Positions 8,428 to 16,495 of a stretch of 64,000 nt of DNA are shown here, piece by piece. Each line of letters starts with the position of its first letter. Within the stretch, counting starts at the first letter, position 1. The translations under genes and the position numbers were made by a program. The notes under the pieces are model-generated. The model worked only from the letters and a program-made list of their open reading frames with translations, did no database searches and was not told the DNA's origin. The stretch is from contig NZ_CP113528.1 in NCBI RefSeq assembly GCF_028877475.1, positions 124,001 to 188,000 of the forward strand. Direction: 5' to 3'. This stretch comes from Lysinibacillus irui (lineage in GTDB: Bacteria; Bacillota; Bacilli; Bacillales_A; Planococcaceae).

Positions 8428-9852
8428 TTATTTAAAAATAAAGAATGTAAAACCTATAGCAGAAATTAATGCGCCCAATAACGCTGTCAACAATAGATGT
8501 TTACCCTTGAGCCGTAGTTCATGATTTTTAAGATAGAGTTTTAAAAGTTGCTTAAACACTTCACCTGACTCCTCTGGTACTTCATAAGGATTCGAGTGTT
8601 TCTCTAGTGGATATACAAGGTGCTTTTTCAGCCTCGACTCAAGATCATTTGCGGATTTAAAATCGCTACTTGGCACCAAAAAGACAAGATCCTCTGTCGA
8701 ATCAACATTAAGTAAAAACTCTTCTATCCAGTGGTATTTCCACTCATCTGCCGTAGCTACAACACATTTAATATGGGAGCGGTTGAACTCGGCTTTAAAT
8801 TGTGAGTTGCGGATATCTCCAATATCTAAAACTACAAATTGGAATTTGGTATAAACACCACTAAGATCCATATCATCCCTATATTTGATATGGGTGATAC
8901 CTTGAAAGTTAAACTCCTTTTCACTTAGAGTTATGGTTTCACCCTCAATTAACGAATGAATCCTATCAAAATCCATATTTTTATTAGCCTCAACCAAAGC
9001 AACATTATGCCCTGCTTTACTTAGAAACTTTGCTATGTTGATTGCTGTATTTGTTGCACCTAAATGCTTCTGAACTGCAGCAACTCCAATCAGGACCGTA
9101 CCAACTACAGGCATCTTATTTGTGAAAGAATTTTCATTCTTCTCAAATATCCACTCATCATCTATCGATTCGTTTGTAGTATCCTTCTCATGCACGGGCA
9201 TCTTAGGTAAAGAAATATTAGGTTTTGGTATGTTTGGTTTTGGAATTTTAGATAAAAAGTCCATTGGATTTTTCTTTGATTCAGAGCCATTATCAGAGTT
9301 ATCATTTATAGCTATGTCACCGGTGGATTGTTCTAATTTCTGCGCTTCAGCTTCTGGATTAACAAATTTAACTTCAAGCGTTTGAGGTTTTGTTAGATCC
9401 CTTCGCCACGGAATTTCCTTGTTAACAGTTCCGTACTCCAAAGCTATCGAAAAAGACATAGGTTTTATAAATGAGTCTTTTAAGTTTTGGACAGTAAATT
9501 TTATACCGTTCCGAGCAAAGAAATTGTAGATACCCATATTTAAAAACTCAGCCAATAACGGGTGTCCTTTGGGATAGTCAGATAACACTGTGAAAACAAC
9601 ATTTTCGAATTCGGGTGTCTGTCGAATACTTAGTACAACGTCACTTAATACTTCTAGACGATAATCATTGTTTTTCTTAGCTAAATCCGTTTTCAGAAGA
9701 ATTCCATCGATTTTACCTGGATATTCACTAATTGTAGAAATTAAATCTTCTACTGATGAAACAATGTCCAGAACATTGCAATCCACCTCTTTCAGTTTTT
9801 CACGTAGTGATTTTGCAAAATCAGTATTTGAAGTGGCGATAATAAGATTCAA
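8428..9852 (-). CDS. CpaE-like protein: receiver-like domain, MinD-like domain, C-terminal membrane helix
   Basis: 474 residues from TTG at 9852, chosen because AAGGAGGG lies just upstream; longer versions run into the leader hairpin. Residues 1-125 look like a receiver fold (LIIATSNTDFAKSLREKL), then a Pro-rich linker with IPKPN/LPKMP repeats, then a MinD-like domain with VQKHLGATNTA at the P-loop position, and a final helix (LLLTALLGALISAIGFTFF). This order matches CpaE/TadZ. The C-terminal membrane anchor is unusual for the family. First gene of the pilus operon, preceded by a terminator-type leader. Confidence 0.75.
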   Translation of the reverse strand: MNLIIATSNTDFAKSLREKLKEVDCNVLDIVSSVEDLISTISEYPGKIDGILLKTDLAKKNNDYRLEVLSDVVLSIRQTPEFENVVFTVLSDYPKGHPLLAEFLNMGIYNFFARNGIKFTVQNLKDSFIKPMSFSIALEYGTVNKEIPWRRDLTKPQTLEVKFVNPEAEAQKLEQSTGDIAINDNSDNGSESKKNPMDFLSKIPKPNIPKPNISLPKMPVHEKDTTNESIDDEWIFEKNENSFTNKMPVVGTVLIGVAAVQKHLGATNTAINIAKFLSKAGHNVALVEANKNMDFDRIHSLIEGETITLSEKEFNFQGITHIKYRDDMDLSGVYTKFQFVVLDIGDIRNSQFKAEFNRSHIKCVVATADEWKYHWIEEFLLNVDSTEDLVFLVPSSDFKSANDLESRLKKHLVYPLEKHSNPYEVPEESGEVFKQLLKLYLKNHELRLKGKHLLLTALLGALISAIGFTFFIFK

Positions 9853-9875
9853 ATTTATCCCTCCTTTTAAAAAAA

Positions 9876-9925
9876 CAAAAAAAGCACACATTACCCCCTA
9901 TTAAAGGATAATGCGTGCTTCGCAT
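9876..9925 (-). terminator. Leader terminator (GGAAGCACC-type family) before the pilus operon
   Basis: On the minus strand GCGAAGCACGCATTA pairs with TAATGTGTGCTT and is followed by seven T. It lies between the end of the upstream gene's region and the SD of the CpaE-like gene, so transcripts entering the pilus operon must pass it. The base of the stem, CGAAGCACGC, resembles the GGAAGCACC box of other leaders in this window. Confidence 0.75.
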
Positions 9926-9982
9926 TGTAAATTTTAGTATTAAATTGGTTGCTTTATGTGAAATATATTAGCATATCCCTTT

Positions 9983-11038
9983 TTAGGTTGCAATAGCCAA
10001 AAATACTTTTCTGATAAATTCTTTTCCGTCATTTAATACAACCTTACTTCTGTATATAGCTTCATTTTCCATTAATGGCTTTAAATCAGTTATCATAGTA
10101 CGCAAATTAAAGTCTGGTGAATGTTCCATCCCATAAAACATGTGACTTACTTGCGGATAATGATTAGGAAACAGCTGTGGTGATTGAATAAACAGAGCAT
10201 GTTTTTGTTTTACTAGAATTTCATCTGTTGAGATCATAGTTAAATCAGCTAGCAATTGAATAACACCCTCAATAATGTCTCTTCCAGTTTGATCAATTGA
10301 TGGATAAATAAAGTTTTTACTAAATTGAACCATTGTTAATAAGCTATCCATATTTTCATCATTAAAATCTCTTGCATAATGCACATTCATAACTGCCCAA
10401 CAACCTATAAAGAAAGACTCTAATTGTTCCTTAAATGAAGAACCTTTAATATGATATATAAAATCCGTTATTCCTTTTTCATCATTATATTTAACACCCC
10501 ATTTTACAATTTGAAGTTTCTCCAGATGTCTCAATAATGTTGTTTTATCAGTTGAATCGGCCATTTCGTCAATTGCTCTTAAATAACCTGCAAGAGGCCC
10601 TTCTTCCGTTCGATAATATTTCATTTGAGGGATAAAGTGTGCTCTTTCTTTTCCATTTACATAGCATAACAATTTTAGATAAAGTTGAACCCATTTCATT
10701 CTAATATCTTCTAATTCAGTTGCCCCCTCTTCTGTTGGCAATAGCTCAAAATCATACAAGTTAATGATATCCTTATCTTCATACTGATCTTGGATAATTT
10801 CAGTTGAGAGATGTAATATACGCATTTGATGTTTTCGAGCAGTTGTCTTTATATGATTAATAAATGGATGATAGACATCATCATGCATAAATCCGACTCT
10901 AGCAAAAATGGAATGCTGCCAGTCCCATGTTATCGAGAAATCATGTGGCTTATACGCTAAATAAAAATGATCCTTGAATGTTTCTTGTTTATTAGGTTCT
11001 TCATCTATAACCTCTAACTCTAGTTCATCATTAGTCAT
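9983..11038 (-). CDS. Unknown protein, 351 residues
   Basis: No family recognised. Soluble, mixed alpha/beta composition with no transmembrane segment or clear motif; begins MTNDELELEVIDEE (acidic). The ATG at 11038 was chosen because AAAGGGG lies upstream; an in-frame GTG at 11059 overlaps the leader hairpin and has no SD. It is a single-gene unit with its own promoter (TTGAAT-N17-TAAAAT at 11147-11119) and a leader terminator, and it ends just before the pilus operon leader. Could be a regulator or accessory of the pilus genes. Confidence 0.6.
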   Translation of the reverse strand: MTNDELELEVIDEEPNKQETFKDHFYLAYKPHDFSITWDWQHSIFARVGFMHDDVYHPFINHIKTTARKHQMRILHLSTEIIQDQYEDKDIINLYDFELLPTEEGATELEDIRMKWVQLYLKLLCYVNGKERAHFIPQMKYYRTEEGPLAGYLRAIDEMADSTDKTTLLRHLEKLQIVKWGVKYNDEKGITDFIYHIKGSSFKEQLESFFIGCWAVMNVHYARDFNDENMDSLLTMVQFSKNFIYPSIDQTGRDIIEGVIQLLADLTMISTDEILVKQKHALFIQSPQLFPNHYPQVSHMFYGMEHSPDFNLRTMITDLKPLMENEAIYRSKVVLNDGKEFIRKVFLAIAT

Positions 11039-11061
11039 ATCCCTATTTTCCCCTTTCACAC

Positions 11062-11104
11062 AAAAAGCACGCAGTAATCCCGTAAGGAATTACTGCGTGC
11101 TTCG
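11062..11104 (-). terminator. Leader terminator before the 9983-11038 gene
   Basis: Minus-strand stem GAAGCACGCAGTAAT / ATTACTGCGTGCTTTTT, 15 pairs, followed by T-rich sequence. It starts only about 8-10 nt after the predicted transcription start (promoter at 11119-11147) and carries the CGAAGCACGC box. The gene can only be expressed by read-through or antitermination. Confidence 0.8.
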
Positions 11105-11118
11105 CTAGTAATACTACT

Positions 11119-11147
11119 ATTTTATTGGAAAAGAAATTTGAATTCAA
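11119..11147 (-). promoter_or_regulatory. Promoter TTGAAT-N17-TAAAAT
   Basis: -35 TTGAAT (11142-11147) and -10 TAAAAT (11119-11124) on the minus strand, spacing 17. It overlaps the 3' end of the upstream gene and feeds directly into the leader terminator at 11062-11104. Confidence 0.65.
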
Positions 11148-11890
11148 CTATTGGTTTGTTCAATTATCCATTCCATAAATTTTTTCTCGACATACTCGTC
11201 GATAAATTGTTCTCGCTCTTTTATTTTTTCTCTCTTAAAAATCAATCCTTCAAGTCTTTCTGATGGTGACTTTTTATCCCATTCAGCACGTGCTTGAGCT
11301 CTGAATTCACCTTGTTTTTGAACGACTTCAACCATTGTTCGACTAACTTGCTTTTCATTAGCTTGTTTCATCTCGATTAATTGTTGTTGAATATCATTTC
11401 TTTGACCAACTTCATGTTTTACAATTTCAATTAAAGTTTCTTTAAATGATTCTTTAAATTCCTCAAGCTGTTTTGTAATGTCTTCTGACGTTTCCCTTTC
11501 ACTCGACTCAGTTGCTTCAGGTTTGGGACGACAAGGTAAATCTCTCTTAATAGCATCAAAAATTTGGGGTAACTGCCACGTTATTCCATTGTTGAGTTTC
11601 TTGGAACGCCTAATAGCAATGTATTCCGCTATATTCAAATCCATTTGATCATAAATCTTTACACCACTTAATCGATTTAAATAATGAATATCATCATTCT
11701 CTAATTCTCTAAAGTAATTATTAAGTGTATTAACAGTAATATTTAGTTCTATATTATGTTTTTGTTTAAAAGTTTCATTTACAACTTCAGTAAACTCAGT
11801 TATTTTCCAAGTTTGCAAATAATCAACATCTGAAGCTGCATTTTCTTCCCCTTCATTAACAAGAGCTAATTTAGTTATTTCTTCAGACAA
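11144..11890 (-). CDS. MerR-like / DUF3967-type plasmid DNA-binding protein
   Basis: 248 residues. The N-terminal half (WKITEFTEVVNETFKQKHNIELN...) fits a winged or MerR-like helix-turn-helix; the centre (about 125-200) is a coiled coil; the C-terminus (RLEGLIFKREKIKEREQFIDE) resembles DUF3967 tails seen in Bacillus plasmid proteins. Likely a dimeric DNA-binding regulator or segregation accessory. Start TTG at 11890 with SD AGGAGGGG. About 590 bp of non-coding TTAA-rich DNA lie upstream, a possible binding region. Confidence 0.55.
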   Translation of the reverse strand: MSEEITKLALVNEGEENAASDVDYLQTWKITEFTEVVNETFKQKHNIELNITVNTLNNYFRELENDDIHYLNRLSGVKIYDQMDLNIAEYIAIRRSKKLNNGITWQLPQIFDAIKRDLPCRPKPEATESSERETSEDITKQLEEFKESFKETLIEIVKHEVGQRNDIQQQLIEMKQANEKQVSRTMVEVVQKQGEFRAQARAEWDKKSPSERLEGLIFKREKIKEREQFIDEYVEKKFMEWIIEQTNS

Positions 11891-12478
11891 TACTACCCCT
11901 CCTTTCTTTCCTTCTATAAATAAAATACCACATTAATCTATCGATAATCAACAAACGCTTGATATTAAAGGCTTTTTAATAAAATTTTAATCAATGCTTC
12001 CGATAGTTTAACGAACTAAGGAAACTCGCTTATTAAACAAAGTTAGTTAACTTTAAATTATCCAATTAAACCATTCACACAAACGGAATAACTTAACGAT
12101 AAAGCAAAATACGACATTAATCTATTTATTCGTTATCCCAATAACGACCATTCAACTAACAGTTAATCTATCATTAATTATCTTATTAACATTAAGTACT
12201 TCTCGGAATATCCAATTAATTAACTCTGCATCAACCATTACAAACTTGTTAATTTAACTATCAAGATTATATTAACTAGTATATATCCAAATATACTATT
12301 TTATTGTTATCGATATAGAACGATTAGTATATCACTAATAGTTATCTTAACTAAAGAATATCAATAATCAATCGCATTAATAGACCATTAACTTATTAAT
12401 TTAGATTAATCTAACTAAATACTATCGATAATTGAACAGAATAAATGAACGATAATCACTGAATAGCTTTCGAATTAA
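11891..12478. other. 588-bp non-coding, TTAA-rich region
   Basis: No open frame of note on either strand. It is packed with TTAAC/TTAAT/GTTAAC and ATCGATA words, including CTATCGATAA at about 11939 and 12422, and a repeated ACATTAATCTAT (about 11931 and 12113). The density of short A/T repeats suggests protein binding or DNA-unwinding, possibly for the adjacent DUF3967-type protein or as part of a centromere. Confidence 0.5.
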
Positions 12479-12529
12479 ATTATCGCTATATTTTATATGT
12501 ATAATATACATATAAAATATAGCGATAAT
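12479..12529. repeat. 51-bp near-perfect palindrome (24-bp arms)
   Basis: Arms 12479-12502 and 12506-12529 are exact reverse complements around AAT. The arms contain TTTTATATGTAT and GCGATAAT. It lies in a cluster of TATAC/GTATA words shared with the region upstream of parM. Confidence 0.9.
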
Positions 12530-12540
12530 ATACATATATA

Positions 12541-12625
12541 TGTTTTTATACACACAATATCCGTATGTATTATATGTATAAATTCCTTCAAATTATATTT
12601 TATACGTATAAAATATACATATATT
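12541..12625. repeat. Iteron-like cluster with 24-bp perfect palindrome (12594-12617), second parC-like site
   Basis: 12594-12617 is a perfect palindrome centred on TATAC/GTATA. Just before it TTTATACACACAATAT and ATGTATAAATT occur, both also present at 16086-16112 upstream of parM. Shared iterons suggest the same DNA-binding protein, probably the ParR-like product of 14213-14791, binds both. Confidence 0.6.
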
Positions 12626-12671
12626 ATCACCATATTGTAATGATAAATAAGGGGTAGGGGAGGGGGAATAT

Positions 12672-12699
12672 AAAAAAACACCACATAGTTAGTGGTGTT
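12672..12699 (-). terminator. Terminator of the 12712-13353 gene
   Basis: Minus-strand AACACCAC/GTGGTGTT hairpin with loop of seven and a following run of seven T, 13 nt after the stop codon. Confidence 0.75.
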
Positions 12700-12711
12700 C
12701 AATATGCTTAT

Positions 12712-13353
12712 TTAGTTATCTCTCCAGTTATTAATCAAATACTCTTCGATAATTTCATTAGGACCGTTTAGTAGGGTGGCTGTATTTGATCTAACCTCAT
12801 CCACAATTACAGATAGCATAGAAGCCCAAGAATATTCGTTACCTGATTCATTATCATTAACATAATTGAACAGTTTCTTTAGCTCTTTCATTTTATGTTT
12901 ATCAATACCTTCCTCTAAAAACCCTTTTACATAATCATCAACTATACTAAAATCGGTTATTGCATATTCAATTAGAGCTGCTGTAACACGTGCCTTTGCA
13001 CAACCTAAACAATATGCCAGGTTCTCAAGTATATTGTTCATATCAACAGTGACCCTAATAGTAATACGATCGCATTCTCCTGATTCAGCTCTACGAATAA
13101 TAGAAGGATTCTTTGGGTTACCTCTATATAATGTATTATCTATTGCTACGTCGCGTTTTAAATGCTTTGCAAGCTCATCTATAATACCTTTATTGGTAAG
13201 AGCCTCTTTACATAAGTATTCACCAATATCTTTAACAGGGGTATCAGTTATATCAGATAGTCGATATATTGCAGTTCTAGCATCCAACAAGATTGTTGGC
13301 TTTATATTAACTTTTTTATCGCTTCTTACTTTACGTTTTTTAGTGACTAACAT
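12712..13353 (-). CDS. Probable DNA-binding regulator with ribbon-helix-helix-like segment
   Basis: 213 residues from ATG at 13353, chosen for the GGGTGAT 5 nt upstream; longer in-frame versions have no SD. A basic N-terminus (TKKRKVRSDKK) and the segment ITIRVTVDMNNILENLAYCL followed by two helices fit a ribbon-helix-helix or similar fold. Function unknown; regulation of the adjacent repeats and of the partition region is a reasonable guess. Candidate promoter TTATGA-N17-TATACT lies about 80 nt upstream. Upstream DNA carries TGGGCAAGAG repeats. Confidence 0.6.
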   Translation of the reverse strand: MLVTKKRKVRSDKKVNIKPTILLDARTAIYRLSDITDTPVKDIGEYLCKEALTNKGIIDELAKHLKRDVAIDNTLYRGNPKNPSIIRRAESGECDRITIRVTVDMNNILENLAYCLGCAKARVTAALIEYAITDFSIVDDYVKGFLEEGIDKHKMKELKKLFNYVNDNESGNEYSWASMLSVIVDEVRSNTATLLNGPNEIIEEYLINNWRDN

Positions 13354-13575
13354 ATTTATCACCCATTTTCTCGTTTCTACCCAGTGGGCAAGAGGTATTT
13401 TTTCCATAGTATGTGTAATTCTCTAATTGTATGAGTATAGATAAGAGTTTTTATGGTCATAATACTAGTGAAAGGGGGACTCAATAATTTTTGAGTCTTA
13501 AATTTGTAACTATTAAAGCATAAATGACTAACTTGAAGATACGTTTCTCTTATTTTGATAATAGGGGGAAACAGC

Positions 13576-13629
13576 ATGATAAATTTGATCCACTGGTCTA
13601 TTGGGTATGGATCTAATGAAGAGGGGTGA
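13576..13629 (+). CDS. Possible 17-residue leader peptide
   Basis: ATG at 13576 behind AGGGGGAA encodes MINLIHWSIGYGSNEEG and stops inside the SD of the next small ORF, so it could couple translation of the lysine-rich peptide. Very short; support is only the SD and arrangement. Confidence 0.3.
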   Translation: MINLIHWSIGYGSNEEG

Positions 13630-13633
13630 TTGC

Positions 13634-13747
13634 ATGGGTGAAAAAAAGAACAAATTGATTGCTGAAATGAAAAATCATTCTAAAAAATATGGCTTTCCAG
13701 TAAAAAAGAAATCAGGGACACAGCATGAAAAAAAAGGTAAAAAATAA
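13634..13747 (+). CDS. 37-residue lysine-rich small protein
   Basis: ATG at 13634 behind GAGGGGTGAT (excellent SD). The product has about 14 lysines plus His residues (MGEKKNKLIAEMKNHSKKYG then FPVKKKSGTQ), so it is very basic. No family recognised; a nucleic-acid-binding or phosphate/RNA-binding peptide is possible. It lies alone on the plus strand between two minus-strand genes, surrounded by inverted and direct repeats. Confidence 0.55.
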   Translation: MGEKKNKLIAEMKNHSKKYGFPVKKKSGTQHEKKGKK

Positions 13748-13859
13748 TTTATTAGAATAACCAAATTTTTATGGTTTATATTTTAGCAGCAAAAAAATTA
13801 ACTTAATTGCTGTTATACATAACGTCTACTCCCCCAAGATAACTGTTTATCTACATTAG

Positions 13860-13904
13860 CCAAATAAATCTTGCCCACTGGGTTACTGGGCATGATTTAT
13901 TTGG
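13860..13904. repeat. Large inverted repeat (18-bp arms, 9-bp loop)
   Basis: Left arm CCAAATAAATCTTGCCCA (13860-13877) and right arm TGGGCATGATTTATTTGG (13887-13904) match at 17 of 18 positions. TGGGCAAGAG also occurs at 13386 and 13918, so the arms contain a repeated word. Not followed by a T run, so an operator or recombination/binding site is more likely than a terminator. Confidence 0.85.
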
Positions 13905-14184
13905 TATTCAACCCTTACTGGGCAAGAGATAATTTTCACATAATAAGAGTGGTGGGGGACTGTAAAAGGACTCTAATGTGGCTAAATTAAGTATTGCATT
14001 TAATTTAACTAGCTATATTTTACTTTTATTTTTTATTAAAGACCTTACTTTAGAAAAGTAATTTCAGAAGCTGGGGAATGCTATTAAAGGATTAAAATAA
14101 CCTAGATAACACAAAAAATAATTATTCATATGTAGAGATACCGAAAGGATCTATTGATTTCTTCACCAATATATGTATCAAAAT
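13905..14184. other. Non-coding stretch with diverged repeat of the 13385-13500 region
   Basis: Contains TACTGGGCAAGAGATAATTT at 13916 and GTGGGGGACT...GACTCTAA at about 13951-13975, which parallel CAGTGGGCAAGAGGTATTTT at 13382 and AAAGGGGGACTCAATAA at 13471. The two segments look like old copies flanking the small lysine-rich gene. No gene seen. Confidence 0.5.
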
Positions 14185-14214
14185 AAAACACCGTACATTT
14201 AGTACGGTGTTTTT
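14185..14214. terminator. Bidirectional terminator after the partition operon
   Basis: ACACCGTAC/GTACGGTGT stem with A run and T run on both sides. It ends the parM-parR-like minus-strand operon and overlaps the last codon region. Confidence 0.8.
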
Positions 14215-14791
14215 ATTTACCCTTATTTGGCTTCATCATGTTGCCAAACGGCATCATAGAATTAGTCTTAATAGAATTTAAACCATTACCCTTACTACTA
14301 GGTGTTTCTTCTTTACTCTCAATAACTTCATTTTGAATAGGGGAGACTAGATTATTTTTGTTATCAAGATTATCAGTTGCTTCTATATTCTGTATATCAG
14401 CAGATGTAGTTGAATCTACTACCACTTGTAATGCTGGACGAGATTCAGCATTAGGAGCATTATCTCGTCCAGTGTTTTCAGTACTATTACTTTGACTATC
14501 CGAAGATACAACTGTTGCATCTGGAACTCTAACTTTATTTTTCGGGATAGAGTTAGGAACATTAATAGTTGAATTAGGAATGTTTGAATTTACTCTATAA
14601 TTCCTTGGCAGCATATCATCAATATCGGTATTCCCATACATTTGATACAGCAATATAAGTCCTAACATACTTGCACCAGATATATCAGATTGCTTGTTTA
14701 TAAATGATAGTAGTTCATCATCAACAGTTCTATTTATATAGACTTGATAACGATCCCCATGTTCATATTTTGTTGTTCTACGTTTAGACAC
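14213..14791 (-). CDS. ParR-like DNA-binding adaptor of actin-type partition system
   Basis: 192 residues. Basic N-terminus (MSKRRTTKYEHGDRYQVYIN) and a short strand plus two helices (about 16-55) fit the ribbon-helix-helix of ParR adaptors; the rest is Ser/Thr/Asn/Pro-rich and disordered, ending FGNMMKPNKGK, as in ParR C-termini that contact the actin filament. It overlaps the end of parM by 8 bp, so they are co-translated. Position after an actin-like gene and presence of TATAC iterons upstream of the operon support the role. Family not proven from sequence alone. Confidence 0.65.
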   Translation of the reverse strand: MSKRRTTKYEHGDRYQVYINRTVDDELLSFINKQSDISGASMLGLILLYQMYGNTDIDDMLPRNYRVNSNIPNSTINVPNSIPKNKVRVPDATVVSSDSQSNSTENTGRDNAPNAESRPALQVVVDSTTSADIQNIEATDNLDNKNNLVSPIQNEVIESKEETPSSKGNGLNSIKTNSMMPFGNMMKPNKGK

Positions 14792-15989
14792 TTAGTGCCT
14801 CTAAGTAGTTGTTTTTGATTTCTTCAAATGCAGGGGTAAGGGCAAAAATTAGTAATCCTTTTGCAGTTATAAACTTAGGATCTGGCGCAAAAATCACCTT
14901 ATCACTGTATTCCTCTAATAATGGTATTAAAGCATTCTTATAAAGGATAGCTCCACCACCATATAAAACAATTCGAGCTCTTGATGGCATTTTTTCATAA
15001 ATACTCTTTAGACTGTCAGCAATTACAATTGCATCATCATTCAGATACATAGTTGAGAAGTTCTGTAATTTTGCAGAGTTAAAAATCTCAGTGTTACTGT
15101 AAATTTCCGTGAATTGTGTTAGAGAATTAATTTGATCTTGTTTTTGTAGTTTATTCCATTCTGTACGAATCTTATTTACTGACTCTTTTGTTCCTAATTC
15201 AAATCCCTCAGAGTTCTCATAATCAAAATCAACTCCAAACATTACTGCACAGTCTAACGAACCTGCACCAATATCACCCATCAAAAGTTCTCTATCTTCA
15301 AAAGTAACTTCTGTTTTAACTTGATCACCATTTTCATCTTCTTCAAGAATTTCATAAATTTTTGGAGTTCCATCGAGATTATAAACAATCGCATAACCTC
15401 CAATTGCTCCTTCAGGTAAAGTCATCGCAAATTCTACAACGATTGTTACGAGGATTTCTTCACCATTCGGGTAATGGAATTTCATCTCATGAGTTCCAAT
15501 AAATCTTTCAGCGTGTTTTTGGAATGCTTCTTCGTCAATTTGATTTAAAGGTAAAGCCAAATTTAAATCATAATGGGCAGTAATTGTCTTACTTTCAGGG
15601 TTGTTTCTTATAGCATCCACTAATAAACCTGCAAGTACTGTTCTTGCCACAATTTCAGAAGTATGTTTTTGAGCATGTTTTGGTGTCTCTTTTGGTTTGG
15701 CACCCAAAGCTTTTAATGTTCTTTTTCCAATAAGATAACGTTCATTTGATTTTGATAAAGCTTTAGATGATAAGAAAGTAATATCTAAGTGCTCATGAAT
15801 ATTTTTAGGCGTTACTACATCATTAGCTAAGAAATTACCTTTACTTTTACTATTTGCATTTAACAAAATGAGTTCTGCTGTTGGGATGGCTAGTCCCTCA
15901 TCAACTCCCTCAAAATACATCTTTGTTTCACCATTTCCTCCATCTACACCAGCTTTTCTTACTACGTTTTTAGTTCTCTTTTTAGTCAT
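14784..15989 (-). CDS. parM: ParM-like plasmid segregation actin
   Basis: 401 residues. Actin-fold nucleotide motifs are visible: phosphate 1 GVDGGNGETK (about 14-23), phosphate 2 MGDIGAGSLDC (about 236-246) and adenosine motif LYGGGAILY near 340. Such proteins polymerise with ATP or GTP and push plasmid copies apart in dividing cells. SD AGGAGTG precedes the ATG at 15989. The downstream overlapping gene is the probable adaptor, and the repeats at 16041-16151 are the probable centromere. Which subfamily (ParM, AlfA, Alp7A) cannot be decided here. Confidence 0.85.
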   Translation of the reverse strand: MTKKRTKNVVRKAGVDGGNGETKMYFEGVDEGLAIPTAELILLNANSKSKGNFLANDVVTPKNIHEHLDITFLSSKALSKSNERYLIGKRTLKALGAKPKETPKHAQKHTSEIVARTVLAGLLVDAIRNNPESKTITAHYDLNLALPLNQIDEEAFQKHAERFIGTHEMKFHYPNGEEILVTIVVEFAMTLPEGAIGGYAIVYNLDGTPKIYEILEEDENGDQVKTEVTFEDRELLMGDIGAGSLDCAVMFGVDFDYENSEGFELGTKESVNKIRTEWNKLQKQDQINSLTQFTEIYSNTEIFNSAKLQNFSTMYLNDDAIVIADSLKSIYEKMPSRARIVLYGGGAILYKNALIPLLEEYSDKVIFAPDPKFITAKGLLIFALTPAFEEIKNNYLEALSV

Positions 15990-16040
15990 TCAAAATTCAC
16001 TCCTAATAATTGTCCTATTGAAACCTGTGTTTCTGTATTT

Positions 16041-16151
16041 ATTATACAGGGTAAGATTGCCACTCGTCAACACATTATACATACATTTTATACACACAAT
16101 ATATGTATAAATTATAAATACATTGTAAGTATAATGTGTGTATAAAATAAA
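16041..16151. repeat. Candidate centromere (parC) iterons upstream of parM
   Basis: Six or more ATTATAC/TTTTATAC words in both orientations (16041, 16075, 16086, 16101 reversed, 16130 reversed, 16140 reversed). ATTTTATACACACAATAT (from 16084) and ATAATGTGTGTATAAAAT (ending 16148) form an imperfect inverted repeat. They overlap the probable parM promoter, as in other ParMRC systems where the adaptor both binds the centromere and represses. Confidence 0.65.
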
Positions 16152-16328
16152 AATTAAATTTCCCTTATATATTTAATTTTAAAGCAGCTATATTCTTTGG
16201 AAAAATGCTTTGCATGTAAATTGCTAGAACAAAAAAATCTATAATGTGTAAGTAGAAATTGGAAATTTGTTCAGGGGAATTTCTTAGGTTTTCTAAACTG
16301 ATAATAGTTTAAAAATCGTTCCCAAACT

Positions 16329-16386
16329 AGGGTGCTACATATTGGTGCTGCAAGCGCCTTATATCAGCACCATATATCAGCGCCCT
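16329..16386. repeat. Nested inverted repeat upstream of the replication-relaxation gene (candidate oriT)
   Basis: Outer arms AGGGTGC (16329-16335) and GCGCCCT (16380-16386, one mismatch); inner arms GGTGCTG and CAGCACC; plus direct copies of ATATCAGCACC / ATATCAGCGCC. It is in a 340-bp non-coding region just before mobilisation-type genes. Transfer origin or operator are the main options. Confidence 0.55.
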
Positions 16387-16401
16387 ATAAAATATTGGTT
16401 T

Positions 16402-16469
16402 TTATTGTTTTGTCAAGACATTTCTATAAGTTTCTTGCACTCCGAACTTCATTAACCTAAAATCGGAGT
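16402..16469 (+). promoter_or_regulatory. Promoter TTATTG-N17-TATAAG and leader hairpin
   Basis: -35 TTATTG (16402-16407), -10 TATAAG (16425-16430). The short leader then has ACTCCGA (16439-16445) pairing with TCGGAGT (16463-16469), ending just before the SD AAGGAGAAGGGAG of the 16496 gene. No U run follows the hairpin. Confidence 0.55.
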
Positions 16470-16495
16470 AATAAGGAGAAGGGAGAAATTAATAA

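Noticed and set aside
12493-12702. 69-codon minus-strand frame over the palindromes
   Set aside because: It is a by-product of AT-rich palindromes (Ile/Tyr-rich, no SD) and covers a terminator.
13354-13407. Longer N-terminus for the 12712 gene
   Set aside because: The upstream starts lack an SD and the extra residues overlap the TGGGCAAGAG repeat; ATG at 13353 has GGGTGAT.
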